This document shows positions 9,174-19,241 of a DNA stretch of 64,000 nt, piece after piece. The notes beneath the pieces were generated by a model, which worked only from the letters and a program-made list of their open reading frames with translations, was not told the DNA's origin and searched no databases. Source of the DNA: Pollutimonas bauzanensis (GTDB lineage Bacteria > Pseudomonadota > Gammaproteobacteria > Burkholderiales > Burkholderiaceae_B); the NCBI RefSeq assembly GCF_900129885.1, contig NZ_FQXE01000012.1:62001-126000 (forward strand). Reading direction: 5' to 3'. Position 1 is the stretch's first letter, and every line of letters starts with the position of its first letter. A program made the translations under genes and the position numbers.

Positions 9174-10715
9174 TTAATTCGATGACATATTGAACAGGCC
9201 TATGCTCTGGATCTTCTTGAACGCCAGCGAGGCCGCTTCCAGCGCCGAAGTGCGCAATTGCAGCTGGGTGGTGGCGGTGTAGTAATCCACCTCTTCCAGC
9301 TTCGAGAGCTGCGAGCTGTAGCTCAAGGCGCGCATGCTGCCATTGGCGTCCAGCGCCTCGATTTCGTTGAGCCGCGAACCGACCGACGCGCGCACGGTAA
9401 GGACGTTGTTGTAGTTGACGTCCAGGCGCTGCATCGCGCTGGCCAGGATGTTCTGGAACTTGGCGGCGGCTACGGGATCGTCCTCCATAGGCGTCGCCAG
9501 GGCCGCGATGATGCTGTCCAGCGTGTCGAAAATATTCAGGTCGGTCTGGTTGCTGGAGTCCGCGGCGCGGACTTCGAACGTGTCCCCGTCCGCGGGGGTT
9601 CCGGCGACCTTGACCTGCATGCCGTAGGGAAGCTTGAGCACCCCGTTGGCATCGGCGCTGTACGATGGGTCGGTAGGCAGCACATTGCCGCCTGCGTCCT
9701 TCACTTCGACTTCGTAGCTGTCGGTGGCTTCGACATACTTGATGGTGAACACATTGCCGCTGTCGGCCAGCGCCGGGTCGACGGCTATGGGCGAGCTCAT
9801 GGTGGCGGCATTGCTGTTGCCGGGAAGCGCCGTCGCCGCGTAAGCGGGCAGGCTTATCGGGTCCACCGTGAAGCTGTCGCCGGCTTCGGGCGCGCCGGAA
9901 AACTTGACCTGCACCCCGCCGGGCAGCGTCAATGACGTGTCCGTGCCCGGCGTATAGGTGCCGGTGACAGCCGGCAGCACGGCTGCGCCCGCCGGGTTTC
10001 TTACCTCGATCGTGTACTCGGTGGGGGACGTGAAGGTAATCTTGAAGGCATTGCCGATATTCACACCCTTGGCGTCGGTGATCGTCGCCGTGCTGATGAG
10101 GCCTGTTCCTATATTGCCTGCCGTATCGGCCTTGGTCAGATAGCCGCTGGTGCCCGGCGCGGGCCGGTTGAAAATGTCCGAACCCACGTCGCTGCCTGGT
10201 ATCTGGCGGGTCTGGTCGGCCTGTATCTTGCGCTGCCCCGTGTCCCCCATGTAGACGATCCTGCCGCCCACTTCCTGGAAGGCGGCGGTGCCGCCCTGGG
10301 CGCCGGAGAAAAGATACTGGCCGCTGCCATCGGTGCTGTTGGCCAGTCCCAGCAGGTTGCTGCGCGCGCTGATCAGCACATTGCTCAAGGTCGCGCGGTC
10401 GGCGTCGGACAGCGTGCCATTGCCCGCCTCCACCAGCCGCGTCTTCACATCCTGCATCAGGGTGGTCACCGAATTCAGGGCGTTCTCCGCCGTCCCCAGA
10501 TTGGTCTTGGCGACATCGCGGTTGGCGGCGAAGCGCGCGTTCAGCGACTGCGACTGGCTGATGTTGATGGCCTGCGCCGCGGCCAGAGGGTCATCGGCCG
10601 GCGTCACCATGCGCTGCCCGCTGGCCACCTGCTGATACAAATGCATCAGGTCGGATTGCTGAGCATTGATGGAATTAAGTCCCGTCTGGAAAAACAGGGT
10701 GGAACTAATACGCAT
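9174..10715 (-). CDS. flgL: FlgL, hook-filament junction protein (HAP3)
   Basis: The N-terminus (MRISSTLFFQTGLNSINAQQ) and the C-terminal helix (YSSQLSKLEEVDYYTATTQL) are the flagellin-like coiled ends of FlgL. The protein joins filament to hook together with FlgK. At 513 residues it is much longer than the 317-residue E. coli FlgL. The extra length is a surface insertion containing two similar domains of about 63 residues (residues 224-286 and 323-385). It lies downstream of flgK at the end of the flg operon. Confidence 0.95.
   Translation of the reverse strand: MRISSTLFFQTGLNSINAQQSDLMHLYQQVASGQRMVTPADDPLAAAQAINISQSQSLNARFAANRDVAKTNLGTAENALNSVTTLMQDVKTRLVEAGNGTLSDADRATLSNVLISARSNLLGLANSTDGSGQYLFSGAQGGTAAFQEVGGRIVYMGDTGQRKIQADQTRQIPGSDVGSDIFNRPAPGTSGYLTKADTAGNIGTGLISTATITDAKGVNIGNAFKITFTSPTEYTIEVRNPAGAAVLPAVTGTYTPGTDTSLTLPGGVQVKFSGAPEAGDSFTVDPISLPAYAATALPGNSNAATMSSPIAVDPALADSGNVFTIKYVEATDSYEVEVKDAGGNVLPTDPSYSADANGVLKLPYGMQVKVAGTPADGDTFEVRAADSSNQTDLNIFDTLDSIIAALATPMEDDPVAAAKFQNILASAMQRLDVNYNNVLTVRASVGSRLNEIEALDANGSMRALSYSSQLSKLEEVDYYTATTQLQLRTSALEAASLAFKKIQSIGLFNMSSN
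9561..10046 (-). repeat. Tandem duplicated domain inside FlgL
   Basis: Residues 224-286 and 323-385 of FlgL align through the shared scheme F.I.......Y.IEV...G.....LP....Y........L.LP.G.QVK..G.P..GD.F.V. The DNA is diverged, so this is an old duplication visible at protein level only. In hook-associated proteins such insertions face outwards (D2-like domains). Confidence 0.7.
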
Positions 10716-10778
10716 GGCGAAAATCCTGAAAAATGGAGCTCAAACTAAAGGGTTGCTTGCACCAGCCGCACGAGCAGC

Positions 10779-12431
10779 TTAAGTGCGCAGGCCCAGCAAG
10801 GTGTCGAACAAGTTCGAACTGACTTCGATCAGCCTGGCCGCAGCGCTGTACTGCTCCGTGTAGCGGGTCAGGTTGACATATTCCTCGTCCAGGTTCACGC
10901 CTGACACCGCCTGCTGCGCCGCAAAATTCTGCTGGATCAGCGCCGCCTGCGCCTTGGCCGCCGTGGCATTCTGCTGCGTCTGCACACCGACCTTGTTGAC
11001 GATCTGCGAGTAGGCTTCGTTCAGGCTCATGGTGCCGTTGCCCAATACCTTGTCGGTCTGCAGCTTGGCCAGCGCGAGCGCGACGTCGCCGTTGGCGGTG
11101 CCGGTATCCACGCCCGCCGCGGCTATCTTGGCGGGATCGTTGATGGCCAGCGACAATCCGCCGGCCGCCGCGCGCGTGGGCTGGACCAGCCAGGAATCGC
11201 CCTGGGCCGCGGCGCCCGCCGACAGGTCGAACGTGAGCCCGTCAAGAGTGGCCTTGCCGTCGGCATTAGGCTTGAGCGCGGTGATCGTGCCATTCGGTAT
11301 GCTGGTGGCAATGTAGTTCGCGCCGTCGTATTCGATACGGTAATCCTGGCCGCTCAGTTGATTGACGTCCTGGAATTCCACTCCGATCACCGCCGAGCCG
11401 GCATTTTTCGCGCCGGGTATGGGCGTGATCGGCCGCAGCGCGAAAAAGGCGCCGCCGGGAACGCCGTTCAGGTCTTCGCCGGTCGCATGGATGCCGTTGA
11501 CCGCCGTGGCCAAGCCCGCGGCCAGGCGCCCCAGGCTGTTCTGCACCGCATCCAGCGAGTCGCGGCGATAGGTGATCAAGCCGCCTAGGGTCCCTCCCTT
11601 GATGGAGGACTCGCTCATTTCCACCGTCAGCTTCTTGCCGCCGCTGCCTACCGCGGTGTAGGAGATCACCGTGCGGGAAGGGTCGGCCGCCGATGGCTGG
11701 GCGACCAGGGGGAACACCGTGTCGCCGCCCAGCAAGACCTGGCCGTTACCCACGGTGAGGTTGAAATTGCCGTTTTGTTCGAGGACCTTGACATCCACCA
11801 GTTGGCTCAATTCGGACACCAGTTGGTCGCGTTGATCGAGCAGATCGTTGGGTTCGTGATTGGAGCTGGTGGCGCGCGCCGTGGTGATCTGATTGTTGAG
11901 GTCGCGCACGCGCTCTACATAGCTGTTGATCTGCGTGACGGTCGTCGTGATTTGCGTATTGATATTGCTGCGCTGGCTGTCCAGGAAGGCATTGGCGTCG
12001 TTGATTTGCGACACCAGACTGGAGGCGCGGCCCAGCAATTCCTGGCGCGCGGCGCTATCGGCCGGGGCCGTGGCCACCGCTTGTACGCCATCGAAAAACT
12101 TTTGCAGGGCGGGCGTGATGCCCACGGTGCGATCGGCGAACAGATTGTTGACCTGCGAAATCTCATTGCCGTAGGAAACCAGCGCCGCGCCGTTGGACTG
12201 GGCGTTGACCAGTTGCCTGGCCAGGAAGCCATCATAGGACCGCTGCACCGTGACCGCCTGGACCCCGCGGCCGATATACCCCACGCCCGTGCTGGTGGCG
12301 CCGGCGGTCTGCACCAGGACCGACTGGCGGTTGAAGCCGTCGGTGGCGGCGTTGTTGATGTTGTGGCCGGCTGTCTGCAAGCGGTTCTGCGCCGCGTTCA
12401 AGCCAGATAGACCCAGGTTGGCTAAATTCAT
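10779..12431 (-). CDS. flgK: FlgK, hook-filament junction protein (HAP1)
   Basis: A 550-residue protein with the FlgK N-terminus (LANLGLSGLNAAQNRLQTAG, then HNINNAATDGFNRQ) and the C-terminal block SGVNLDEEYVNLTRYTEQYS. Both termini form the coiled-coil core that packs onto the hook; the middle is variable. It works with FlgL, lies 63 bases upstream of it, and the two are probably co-transcribed after flgJ. Length is normal. Confidence 0.97.
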   Translation of the reverse strand: MNLANLGLSGLNAAQNRLQTAGHNINNAATDGFNRQSVLVQTAGATSTGVGYIGRGVQAVTVQRSYDGFLARQLVNAQSNGAALVSYGNEISQVNNLFADRTVGITPALQKFFDGVQAVATAPADSAARQELLGRASSLVSQINDANAFLDSQRSNINTQITTTVTQINSYVERVRDLNNQITTARATSSNHEPNDLLDQRDQLVSELSQLVDVKVLEQNGNFNLTVGNGQVLLGGDTVFPLVAQPSAADPSRTVISYTAVGSGGKKLTVEMSESSIKGGTLGGLITYRRDSLDAVQNSLGRLAAGLATAVNGIHATGEDLNGVPGGAFFALRPITPIPGAKNAGSAVIGVEFQDVNQLSGQDYRIEYDGANYIATSIPNGTITALKPNADGKATLDGLTFDLSAGAAAQGDSWLVQPTRAAAGGLSLAINDPAKIAAAGVDTGTANGDVALALAKLQTDKVLGNGTMSLNEAYSQIVNKVGVQTQQNATAAKAQAALIQQNFAAQQAVSGVNLDEEYVNLTRYTEQYSAAARLIEVSSNLFDTLLGLRT

Positions 12432-12535
12432 GAAGGATTCCGCTTTTAGTCAGGCTGATGCAAGCATCCACCCGTATATCAAGACTATGTACCGCATTAA
12501 CGACAGCAAACCCGAAAGGTTTAGCCCTTCAGGTT

Positions 12536-13519
12536 TCAAATTCCCCGCTTGGGCCCCGTGTCGAAATAGCTCATAATGGAAATCAGTTTTTCCGCGTAAG
12601 CCGGATCCGTGGCATAGCCGGCCGCCTGAATCTTGTGGGCGGCTTCCTCGGCGGACGGCGCGGCCACTACATCGCTATAGCGCTTGTTCTGTCCGATCAG
12701 GCGCGCATAGTCGGCAAAGGATTCGGCGTATGACTCATAGGCGCGAAATGGCTGCACTACCTTGCGCGCGACGCCGTCTTCGTATTCGGTCGTCGTGATG
12801 TTGGCCACCTTGCCTTTCCAGTTGGGGCTGGCCTTGATGCCGAACAGGTTATAGGTGTTCGTGCCGTCCTCGCGCAGGATTTCACGCCGGCCCCAACCCG
12901 ATTCGAGCGCCGCCTGGCTCAGTATCAGCTTGGCCGGCACGCCACTTTCGCCGGCGGCCAGTTTGGCGGCGTCGGACATCTTCGCCACGAAATCCTGTAT
13001 ATGCCCGGGCGCGCCCCGGATGGCGGAATAAATCTTTTCGCCCAGCGGGTTCCTGGTCAGCAGGTCTATCAGGCCGGAAATCGACGAGGCGTCGTTGCGG
13101 CGGTCTTCGCCTATGCGCGAACGCAGGCCCGGCAGACGCGAGGCGGCCAGTTCGGGCATGCCGGCCTTGCCGTCCGGCGCGTCGCCGCCACCGCCCTGAT
13201 TGCCCCGGATCTGGTTGAGCAAGGCTTGCGCCAGGCCGATACCGGGATCGGCCAACTGCAAGGACATTTGTTCGTCGCCCATGCTTTGCGCCAGGCGCGT
13301 CTGCTGGCTGTCGAATACCGTCGGGCTGGCCGACTGGCGCGCCTGCTTGAGCATTTGCTGTATGAACAAGGCCTCGAATTGGCGCGCGACCTCTTTCTGC
13401 TTTTCGACCGGCGCATCGGCGCCGGCGCTCACGCCCCGCTTCAGGCTGTTCAGGCCGCTGAAATCCAGCGATGACGCGGTGGTGTTGCCGGGGCGGGGGG
13501 TATAGTGCACGAGAGACAT
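12536..13519 (-). CDS. flgJ: FlgJ, rod cap and peptidoglycan hydrolase
   Basis: A two-domain protein of 327 residues. The N-terminal rod-cap domain (ARQFEALFIQQMLKQARQ, about residues 45-62) assembles the rod. The C-terminal glucosaminidase domain (about 165-320) has LILSQAALESGWGRREI with the catalytic glutamate, then the NLFGIKA motif, and opens the cell wall for the rod. This fusion is the standard beta/gammaproteobacterial form. It starts 9 bases after the flgI stop. Confidence 0.96.
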   Translation of the reverse strand: MSLVHYTPRPGNTTASSLDFSGLNSLKRGVSAGADAPVEKQKEVARQFEALFIQQMLKQARQSASPTVFDSQQTRLAQSMGDEQMSLQLADPGIGLAQALLNQIRGNQGGGGDAPDGKAGMPELAASRLPGLRSRIGEDRRNDASSISGLIDLLTRNPLGEKIYSAIRGAPGHIQDFVAKMSDAAKLAAGESGVPAKLILSQAALESGWGRREILREDGTNTYNLFGIKASPNWKGKVANITTTEYEDGVARKVVQPFRAYESYAESFADYARLIGQNKRYSDVVAAPSAEEAAHKIQAAGYATDPAYAEKLISIMSYFDTGPKRGI

Positions 13520-13528
13520 GATCGACCC

Positions 13529-14662
13529 CTAGATGATTTCCAGGTCGGCGCGCAAGGCGCCGGCGCTCTTCAGGTTCTGGAGGATGGACAACAAGTCTTG
13601 CGGCGTGGCGCCCAGGGCGTTCAGCGCCTTGACGACATCGGCCAGGTTGGCGCTGGTGCGCACGCGCTGCACGCCGCCCTTGTCCGATTTCATTTCGATC
13701 TGGGTGTTCTGGGTGACGACGGTCTGGCCGCCGCCGAATGGGGTGTCGGGCTGGTTGACCTGCGCTTCCTGGCTGATGACGACGGACAGATTGCCGTAGG
13801 CAATGGCCGCCTCGTCTATCGTGACGGTGCGATTCATCACCACCGAGCCGGTGCGGGCGTTGATGACGACCTTGGCGCGGGCCGGCGGCAGGCTGACCTG
13901 GAGGTTCTCGACCTGCGACAGAAACGCCGCCTGGGCGGCCGGATCCTGCGGGCCGCGCAGTTGCACCACGCGGCCGTCCAGCGCCGTCGCGGTATTCGCG
14001 CCGAATCGCGTGTTCAGGGCCGCGACCATGCTCTGCGCGGCGCCGAAGTCGGTGGTGTTCAATTCCAGGTTGACGATGCCGTCGCGCGCGTAAGTGGTGG
14101 GCACGCTGCGCTCGATGATGGCGCCATTGGAGATGATGCCGCCGTTGAGCTGGTTGACCTGCACGCTGGAGCCGCCGGCCGAGGCGCCCGCCCCGCCGAC
14201 CAGCAGATTGCCCTGGGCGATGGCATATACCTGGCCATTGGCGCCCTTCATGGGCGTCATCAGCAGGGTGCCGCCGCGCAGGCTCTTGGCATTGCCCATG
14301 GACGACACCACCACATCGACGGTCTGGCCCGGCTGGGCGAAGGCCGGCAGCCTGGCGGTCACCATCGCGGCGGCCACGTTCTTGACCTGCATATTGGTGC
14401 CCTGCGGCACGGTCACGCCCAGCTGCGACAGCATATTGGTCAGGCTTTGCTGGGTGAAAGGCGTCTGGCGGACCTGATCGCCGCTGCCGTCCAGGCCCAC
14501 GACCAGGCCATAGCCGATCAACTGGTTGGCGCGCACGCCCTGTATGGAAGCCAGGTCCTTGATTCTTTCGGCTTGCGCAGTGCTTAAAGCCAACATGCAC
14601 AGCGCGCCAAATACCAGCCGTCGGCCTGGCCTGCCCAGTACGCTGAAAAGAGAGAGAATCAA
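13529..14662 (-). CDS. flgI: FlgI, flagellar P-ring protein
   Basis: A secreted protein of 377 residues with a signal peptide (hydrophobic core [14 protein letters not shown]) followed by [20 protein letters not shown], the invariant start of mature FlgI. It forms the periplasmic P-ring around the rod. The start is an unusual TTG at 14662, chosen because an AGGG ribosome binding site lies 8 bases upstream, directly after the flgH stop. An internal ATG would cut into the signal peptide. Confidence 0.95.
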   Translation of the reverse strand: MILSLFSVLGRPGRRLVFGALCMLALSTAQAERIKDLASIQGVRANQLIGYGLVVGLDGSGDQVRQTPFTQQSLTNMLSQLGVTVPQGTNMQVKNVAAAMVTARLPAFAQPGQTVDVVVSSMGNAKSLRGGTLLMTPMKGANGQVYAIAQGNLLVGGAGASAGGSSVQVNQLNGGIISNGAIIERSVPTTYARDGIVNLELNTTDFGAAQSMVAALNTRFGANTATALDGRVVQLRGPQDPAAQAAFLSQVENLQVSLPPARAKVVINARTGSVVMNRTVTIDEAAIAYGNLSVVISQEAQVNQPDTPFGGGQTVVTQNTQIEMKSDKGGVQRVRTSANLADVVKALNALGATPQDLLSILQNLKSAGALRADLEII

Positions 14663-14674
14663 ACCGGTACCCTG

Positions 14675-15361
14675 TTAGAACGGAGAAACATTCAGGAAGA
14701 AACGTTGCAGCCAGCCCATGGTCTGCACTTCATCCATGGTGCCTTTGCTGCGGAATTCGATGCGGGCGTCCGCCACCTGGGTGGAAGAAACGGTGTTCGA
14801 TCCAGTGACCGAACGGGGATCGACCACGCCCGAAAAACGGATGTGCTCGCTGCCGCGATTGATGGCTATCTGCTTGTCGCCGGCGATCTGGAGATTGCCG
14901 TTGGGCAACACGCCCACGACGGTGGTCGTCAAGGTGCCCGAGAAGGTATTGTCGGCCCGGGTCGAACCCTTGCCGTCGGACGCGTTGGCGCCGGTGATAT
15001 CGAAGTTCTGCTTGGCGCCCACTTCCGAGGGCAATATGGCGGGGGCCAGCCCTACGCCGAACGAACCGCTGCCGCTGCGGTCCGTCGTGGTCTGGACATT
15101 CTTGGCCGCATTGGTCTTTTCCTGTATGACGACGGTGACGATGTCGCCCACATTGCGCGGACGCCGGTCCTCGAACAGCGGATAGTTGCCATAGGCGGTC
15201 GGCTGGTAAATGGAACCGTTGGCCTGCGCCGCGGGCATGGGCGCGGGCGGCGGCGCCGCGGTCAAGGGGCCGGTCACGATGGGCTCGGGCGGCACCAGCG
15301 CGCAGCCCGACACCAGGGCCGCGGACAGGCAAAGCAAAAAATGGCTGAAGCGTTTCAACAT
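14675..15361 (-). CDS. flgH: FlgH, flagellar L-ring lipoprotein
   Basis: A lipoprotein with signal peptide and lipobox VSGC at about residue 20, followed by a Pro/Ala-rich linker. The L-ring domain starts with SIYQPTAYGNYPLFEDRRPRN and carries the family segment VGDIVTVVIQEKTNAAKN. It forms the outer-membrane L-ring. The ATG at 15361 is preferred over a TTG at 15367 that overlaps the flgG stop. The order flgG-flgH-flgI-flgJ is conserved. Confidence 0.96.
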   Translation of the reverse strand: MLKRFSHFLLCLSAALVSGCALVPPEPIVTGPLTAAPPPAPMPAAQANGSIYQPTAYGNYPLFEDRRPRNVGDIVTVVIQEKTNAAKNVQTTTDRSGSGSFGVGLAPAILPSEVGAKQNFDITGANASDGKGSTRADNTFSGTLTTTVVGVLPNGNLQIAGDKQIAINRGSEHIRFSGVVDPRSVTGSNTVSSTQVADARIEFRSKGTMDEVQTMGWLQRFFLNVSPF

Positions 15362-15363
15362 TG

Positions 15364-16149
15364 TCAAAGCTGGGTCAGGCGCGCCAGCATCTGGTCGGAG
15401 GTCTGGATGGCCTTGCTGTTCATTTCATAGGCGCGCTGCGTGGTGATCATGTTGACCAGTTCTTCGGCGACGTTGACGTTGGAGGTTTCCGTGTACTGCT
15501 GCAGGACCAGGCCAGCGCCATCCAGCCCGGGCTGGGCGAAATTGGCCGGGCCCGAGGCGTCGGTTTCCACATACAGGTTCTCGCCGGCGCTTTGCAGGCC
15601 GGTGGGGTTGACGAAGGTGCTCAACTGCAGCTGGCCGATCTGAACATTCGTGCCGGCCGCGCCGGGCTGGGTAACCGATACCGTGCCGTCGCGGGCTATC
15701 GTGATGGTCAGCGCGTTGTCCGGAATATTGATGGGCGGCTGGATGGGATAGCCGCCGGCGGTGACCAGTTGGCCGTTCTGGTCGACCTGCATGCTGCCGT
15801 CGCGCGTGTAGGCAAAAGTGCCGTCAGGCATTTCGACCTGCAGAAAGCCCTTGCCCTGGATCGCGATATCCAGGTCGGTGCCGGTGTTCTTCAGGTCGCC
15901 CTGGGTATGAATGCGCTCGGTCGCCACAGTGCGCACGCCCGTGCCGATCTGCAGCCCCGAAGGCAGCTGGTTGGCGGCGCCCACCTGCGCGCCCGGCTGG
16001 CGTATGGTCTGGTACATCAGGTCCTCGAACACGGCGCGGCCGCGCTTGAAGCCCGTGGTATTGACGTTGGCCAGGTTGTTGGAAATCACATCCATATTGG
16101 TCTGTTGCGATTCCAGACCGGTTTTGGCTATCCACAGGGAACGAATCAT
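15364..16149 (-). CDS. flgG: FlgG, distal rod protein
   Basis: A 261-residue rod protein with the N-terminal [20 protein letters not shown] followed by [21 protein letters not shown], which includes the FlgG-specific segment, and the C-terminal [20 protein letters not shown]. It builds the distal rod. A GGAA ribosome binding site lies 5 bases before the ATG. The gene sits between flgF and flgH in the operon. Confidence 0.98.
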   Translation of the reverse strand: MIRSLWIAKTGLESQQTNMDVISNNLANVNTTGFKRGRAVFEDLMYQTIRQPGAQVGAANQLPSGLQIGTGVRTVATERIHTQGDLKNTGTDLDIAIQGKGFLQVEMPDGTFAYTRDGSMQVDQNGQLVTAGGYPIQPPINIPDNALTITIARDGTVSVTQPGAAGTNVQIGQLQLSTFVNPTGLQSAGENLYVETDASGPANFAQPGLDGAGLVLQQYTETSNVNVAEELVNMITTQRAYEMNSKAIQTSDQMLARLTQL

Positions 16150-16195
16150 TTTATTTCCTTGACGCGCAGGCCCGGGCCTGCGTCGAATTCAGGCC

Positions 16196-16942
16196 TTAGC
16201 CGTTGGACGATAGTATGGAATTGGCGCGCTCGGCATTGGTGCTGGCGTCTTGAATGACCTTCATTTGCATCTCGAAGCGGCGCGCATTGGCGATCATGCC
16301 TACCATGGCTTCCGCCGGATTGACATTGCTTTTCTCGACGAAGCCCGAGATCATGCGCACTTGCGGATCGGCCTGCGCCGCCTCGCCGCCGGCCGTCCGG
16401 AACAAGCCGTCGTCGCCGCGCACCATCGTCGCGGCGGGCGGATTCACCAGCTTGAGCTGACCCAGCAACTGGATGTCGCTCGGCCGGTCGCCCGCGCCCA
16501 GCGCGGTGATTTGCCCGTCGCCGGAAAACGTCACGCTGCCGCGGTCGGGGATCTCCACCGGCGCCCCGTCGGTCGACAGGACCGGCAAACCCTGTTGCGT
16601 AACCAGCAGGCCCTGCTGGTTGACGGCCAGTTCGCCGGCGCGCGTATAGGCTTCGCCCTGCGGCGTCTGCACGCTGAACCAGCCTTCGCCCGTCACGGCA
16701 AGGTCGAGCGCATGGCCGGTCTCGGCCATGACGCCCTGCCCGAAGTTGCTGCCCGGCGTCGTGGCCACCGTGGCCACGCGCGTGGGCAGGCCAACCTGGC
16801 TCACCAGCGGCACCGATCGGTACATCGCCATCTGCTCGCGAAAACCGGTGGTGCCGACATTGGCCATGTTGTTGCTGATGACGGCCTGCTGCTCCAGCAC
16901 CCGCGCGGCGCCGCCGGCGGCGGTATAGATGATGCGGTCCAT
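16196..16942 (-). CDS. flgF: FlgF, proximal rod protein
   Basis: A 248-residue member of the flagellar rod/hook family. The N-terminal MDRIIYTAAGGAARVLEQQA followed by VISNNMANVGTTGFREQMA is typical of FlgF, and the C-terminus carries NPAEAMVGMIANARRFEMQM. It is a proximal rod component. It starts 12 bases after the flgE stop and ends 46 bases before flgG. Confidence 0.97.
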   Translation of the reverse strand: MDRIIYTAAGGAARVLEQQAVISNNMANVGTTGFREQMAMYRSVPLVSQVGLPTRVATVATTPGSNFGQGVMAETGHALDLAVTGEGWFSVQTPQGEAYTRAGELAVNQQGLLVTQQGLPVLSTDGAPVEIPDRGSVTFSGDGQITALGAGDRPSDIQLLGQLKLVNPPAATMVRGDDGLFRTAGGEAAQADPQVRMISGFVEKSNVNPAEAMVGMIANARRFEMQMKVIQDASTNAERANSILSSNG

Positions 16943-16954
16943 TTACGCGTCGGC

Positions 16955-18436
16955 CTAGCGCAGGTTGATCAAGGTCTGCAAGACCTGATCCTGGGTCTTG
17001 ATGGTTTGCGCATTGGCCTGGTAGGTGCGCTGCGCGATGATCATGTTCACCAGTTCCTGGCTCATGTCGACGTTGGAATCCTCCACCGACTGGCCCTTGA
17101 TGGAAGCCAGGCCGTTGCTGCCGGGGCGGCCCACGATGGGCTGGCCGGAAGCCGAGGTTTCCGCCCAGGCATTGCCGCCCACGGGCTGCAGGCCTTGCAG
17201 ATTATTGAAGTCGGCCAGGGCCAGATAGCCCATCTGCAGGGTTTCGCCGTTGCTGTAGCTGGCGACCATCGCGCCGTCGGCGGCGATCGACATGCTGGCG
17301 TATTCGCCCGTGGCATAGCCGTTGGGCAGGCGGCTGGCCGAGAAATCGCCGCCGAACTGCGTGGTGCCGGCATAATTGATGGCGATCTGCAGTGGATCCG
17401 CCGGCGTATTGAAACCGCCGGGCTTGGCATAGCCCAGGGTGACCGGCCCCGTGGGCGACGTGAGCCGGCCGCTGGAGTCGAAAGTCATATTGATGGCGCT
17501 GCCGGCCGGATCGGTGTCCACCACTTCGCCGTCGAGGCGGTAGTGGACCTCCCAGGAACTGTCGGTTCCGGTGGTCCCTTCGCGCTTGACGAAATATTGC
17601 GTCAGTTGATGCGCATTGCCCAGGGAGTCGTAGACCGTCGTGGGAAGCTGGTGCGTATAGCTGCCGGGGACGTCCGGATCGAAGGCTACGGCGGTGACGG
17701 GGGCGACATACCCAATATTATCCGGCCCTGCGGCAAACGCCGTGGTGCTGGGCGCGCCGTCCGCGCCGATAGTCACAGCCTGACCGGAGGTTCCGGTCGT
17801 ATAGGAACCGGCAGGAGGAAAGTCCGCCGGATCTGCAGGATCCCCCGCAGCATCCGTCCAGACGACATCTCCTGCAACTATCTTATAGTGATAATTGACA
17901 GTTGCGGGGGTGGTATCCGTCAATGCCACGACACCTATTGTTTCGGGTACATCGGTACCCGGTATCACATCCGAATTCGCATTGACGTTGGCCACCATTC
18001 CTATGGAACTCGTCGCTTGCGGCGCGATGTTGCCCACCGGCACCTTGATGGGCACCAGGGTATTGCCGCCGTCGGCGTAGCCGGTCAGGCGCTGGCCCTG
18101 CGCATTGACCACGTAATTGTCCTTGTCCGGGAAGAACTGGCCGTTGCGCGTATAGAGCACATTGCCGCTGGTATCGACCACCCGGAACAGGCCCTTGGCG
18201 CCGTCGACGGCGATGTCGAACTGGTTGCCCGTGGTGGAAACCGTGCCTATGGTGAAGCGCTGGTTGATGCCCGACACGCTGACGCCCAGGCCGACGCGCG
18301 AATTGGCGTAGACGTCGGCGAACGTGGCCGTGCCGGCCTTGAAGCCCACCGTGCCGGAGTTGGCGATATTGTTGCCGATGACATCCAGATTCTGCGATGC
18401 GGCGTTCAAGCCGCTCAAACCCTGTCCGAAACCCAT
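16955..18436 (-). CDS. flgE: FlgE, flagellar hook protein
   Basis: A 493-residue hook subunit. The N-terminal core is GFGQGLSGLNAASQNLDVIG with NNIANSGTVGFKAGTATFAD, and the C-terminal core is VNMIIAQRTYQANAQTIKTQ. The central part is larger than in E. coli FlgE (402 residues) and makes up the exposed hook domains. About 130 such subunits, set by FliK, form the hook. It follows flgD in the operon. Confidence 0.98.
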   Translation of the reverse strand: MGFGQGLSGLNAASQNLDVIGNNIANSGTVGFKAGTATFADVYANSRVGLGVSVSGINQRFTIGTVSTTGNQFDIAVDGAKGLFRVVDTSGNVLYTRNGQFFPDKDNYVVNAQGQRLTGYADGGNTLVPIKVPVGNIAPQATSSIGMVANVNANSDVIPGTDVPETIGVVALTDTTPATVNYHYKIVAGDVVWTDAAGDPADPADFPPAGSYTTGTSGQAVTIGADGAPSTTAFAAGPDNIGYVAPVTAVAFDPDVPGSYTHQLPTTVYDSLGNAHQLTQYFVKREGTTGTDSSWEVHYRLDGEVVDTDPAGSAINMTFDSSGRLTSPTGPVTLGYAKPGGFNTPADPLQIAINYAGTTQFGGDFSASRLPNGYATGEYASMSIAADGAMVASYSNGETLQMGYLALADFNNLQGLQPVGGNAWAETSASGQPIVGRPGSNGLASIKGQSVEDSNVDMSQELVNMIIAQRTYQANAQTIKTQDQVLQTLINLR

Positions 18437-18509
18437 GATTAACCTCGTTTGCTTTTAACTGTGTGAGTGATGCGGCGCGCCGAATCGCTGCCGCGCAAAG
18501 CTGCCGCAA

Positions 18510-19199
18510 CTACATGATCTTGCGCAGGTCCAGCAGGGAATACTTGCCCGCCAGGCCCAGGTCCAGCACCAGCCCGTTCGATGTGTACGCCACGCTGCCG
18601 ACCTTGCCGTAGGTCAGCGCATCGGCCGAAACCGGCGCGCCCTTGGCGTCGCTGGCCGCGACCGATATGGTGTAGGAGCCGTCGGGCATCGGGACGCCCA
18701 GGTCGTCCTTGCCGTCCCACTCGACCGATATGACGCCGACTTCCTGGGAGCCCAGGTCTATCTTGCGCACGGCCTTGCCGGTGGAATCCAGGACGCTGAC
18801 GATCACGCTGGGAGCGGGCGAAATGACATCCACGCCGAAAGGCGTGGCCACCTTGCCGCCGGACTCGTCCGTGCCCAGCTTGATCTTGGTGCCGGGCACC
18901 AGCACTTCCTTGCCGATCAGGCCGGCGGCCTGCATGGACTGCGACACATCCATCTGCCCCGACAAGGCCAGCAGCGTATTGTTCAGCTGCGTGATGCCAT
19001 TGACCGTGGAAAGCTGCGCCATCTGCGACGTCACCTCGGCGTTGTCCATGGGATTGAGGGGATCCTGATTCTGCAGCTGGGTGACCAGCAGCGTCAGGAA
19101 CCTGTCCTGGGTATCGCTCATCAGGTTGTTGGTATTGGCGCTGGCGTTGGCCAGGGCCGCCGCCGAGGCGCTGTCGGTCGAGTTGTTGACTGTTGTCAC
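18510..19199 (-). CDS. flgD: FlgD, hook-cap/scaffold protein
   Basis: A 229-residue protein with the N-terminal export and cap segment DRFLTLLVTQLQNQDPLNPM followed by DNAEVTSQMAQLSTV, and C-terminal FlgD tudor/Ig-like domains (SVEWDGKDDLGVPMPDGSYT). It caps the growing hook. The start is GTG at 19199, supported by a GGAG ribosome binding site 7 bases upstream. Confidence 0.97.
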   Translation of the reverse strand: MTTVNNSTDSASAAALANASANTNNLMSDTQDRFLTLLVTQLQNQDPLNPMDNAEVTSQMAQLSTVNGITQLNNTLLALSGQMDVSQSMQAAGLIGKEVLVPGTKIKLGTDESGGKVATPFGVDVISPAPSVIVSVLDSTGKAVRKIDLGSQEVGVISVEWDGKDDLGVPMPDGSYTISVAASDAKGAPVSADALTYGKVGSVAYTSNGLVLDLGLAGKYSLLDLRKIM

Positions 19200-19241
19200 G
19201 CTGGAACTCCGTAAAGGATGTTAGCCATGGGCCGCGAGGCC

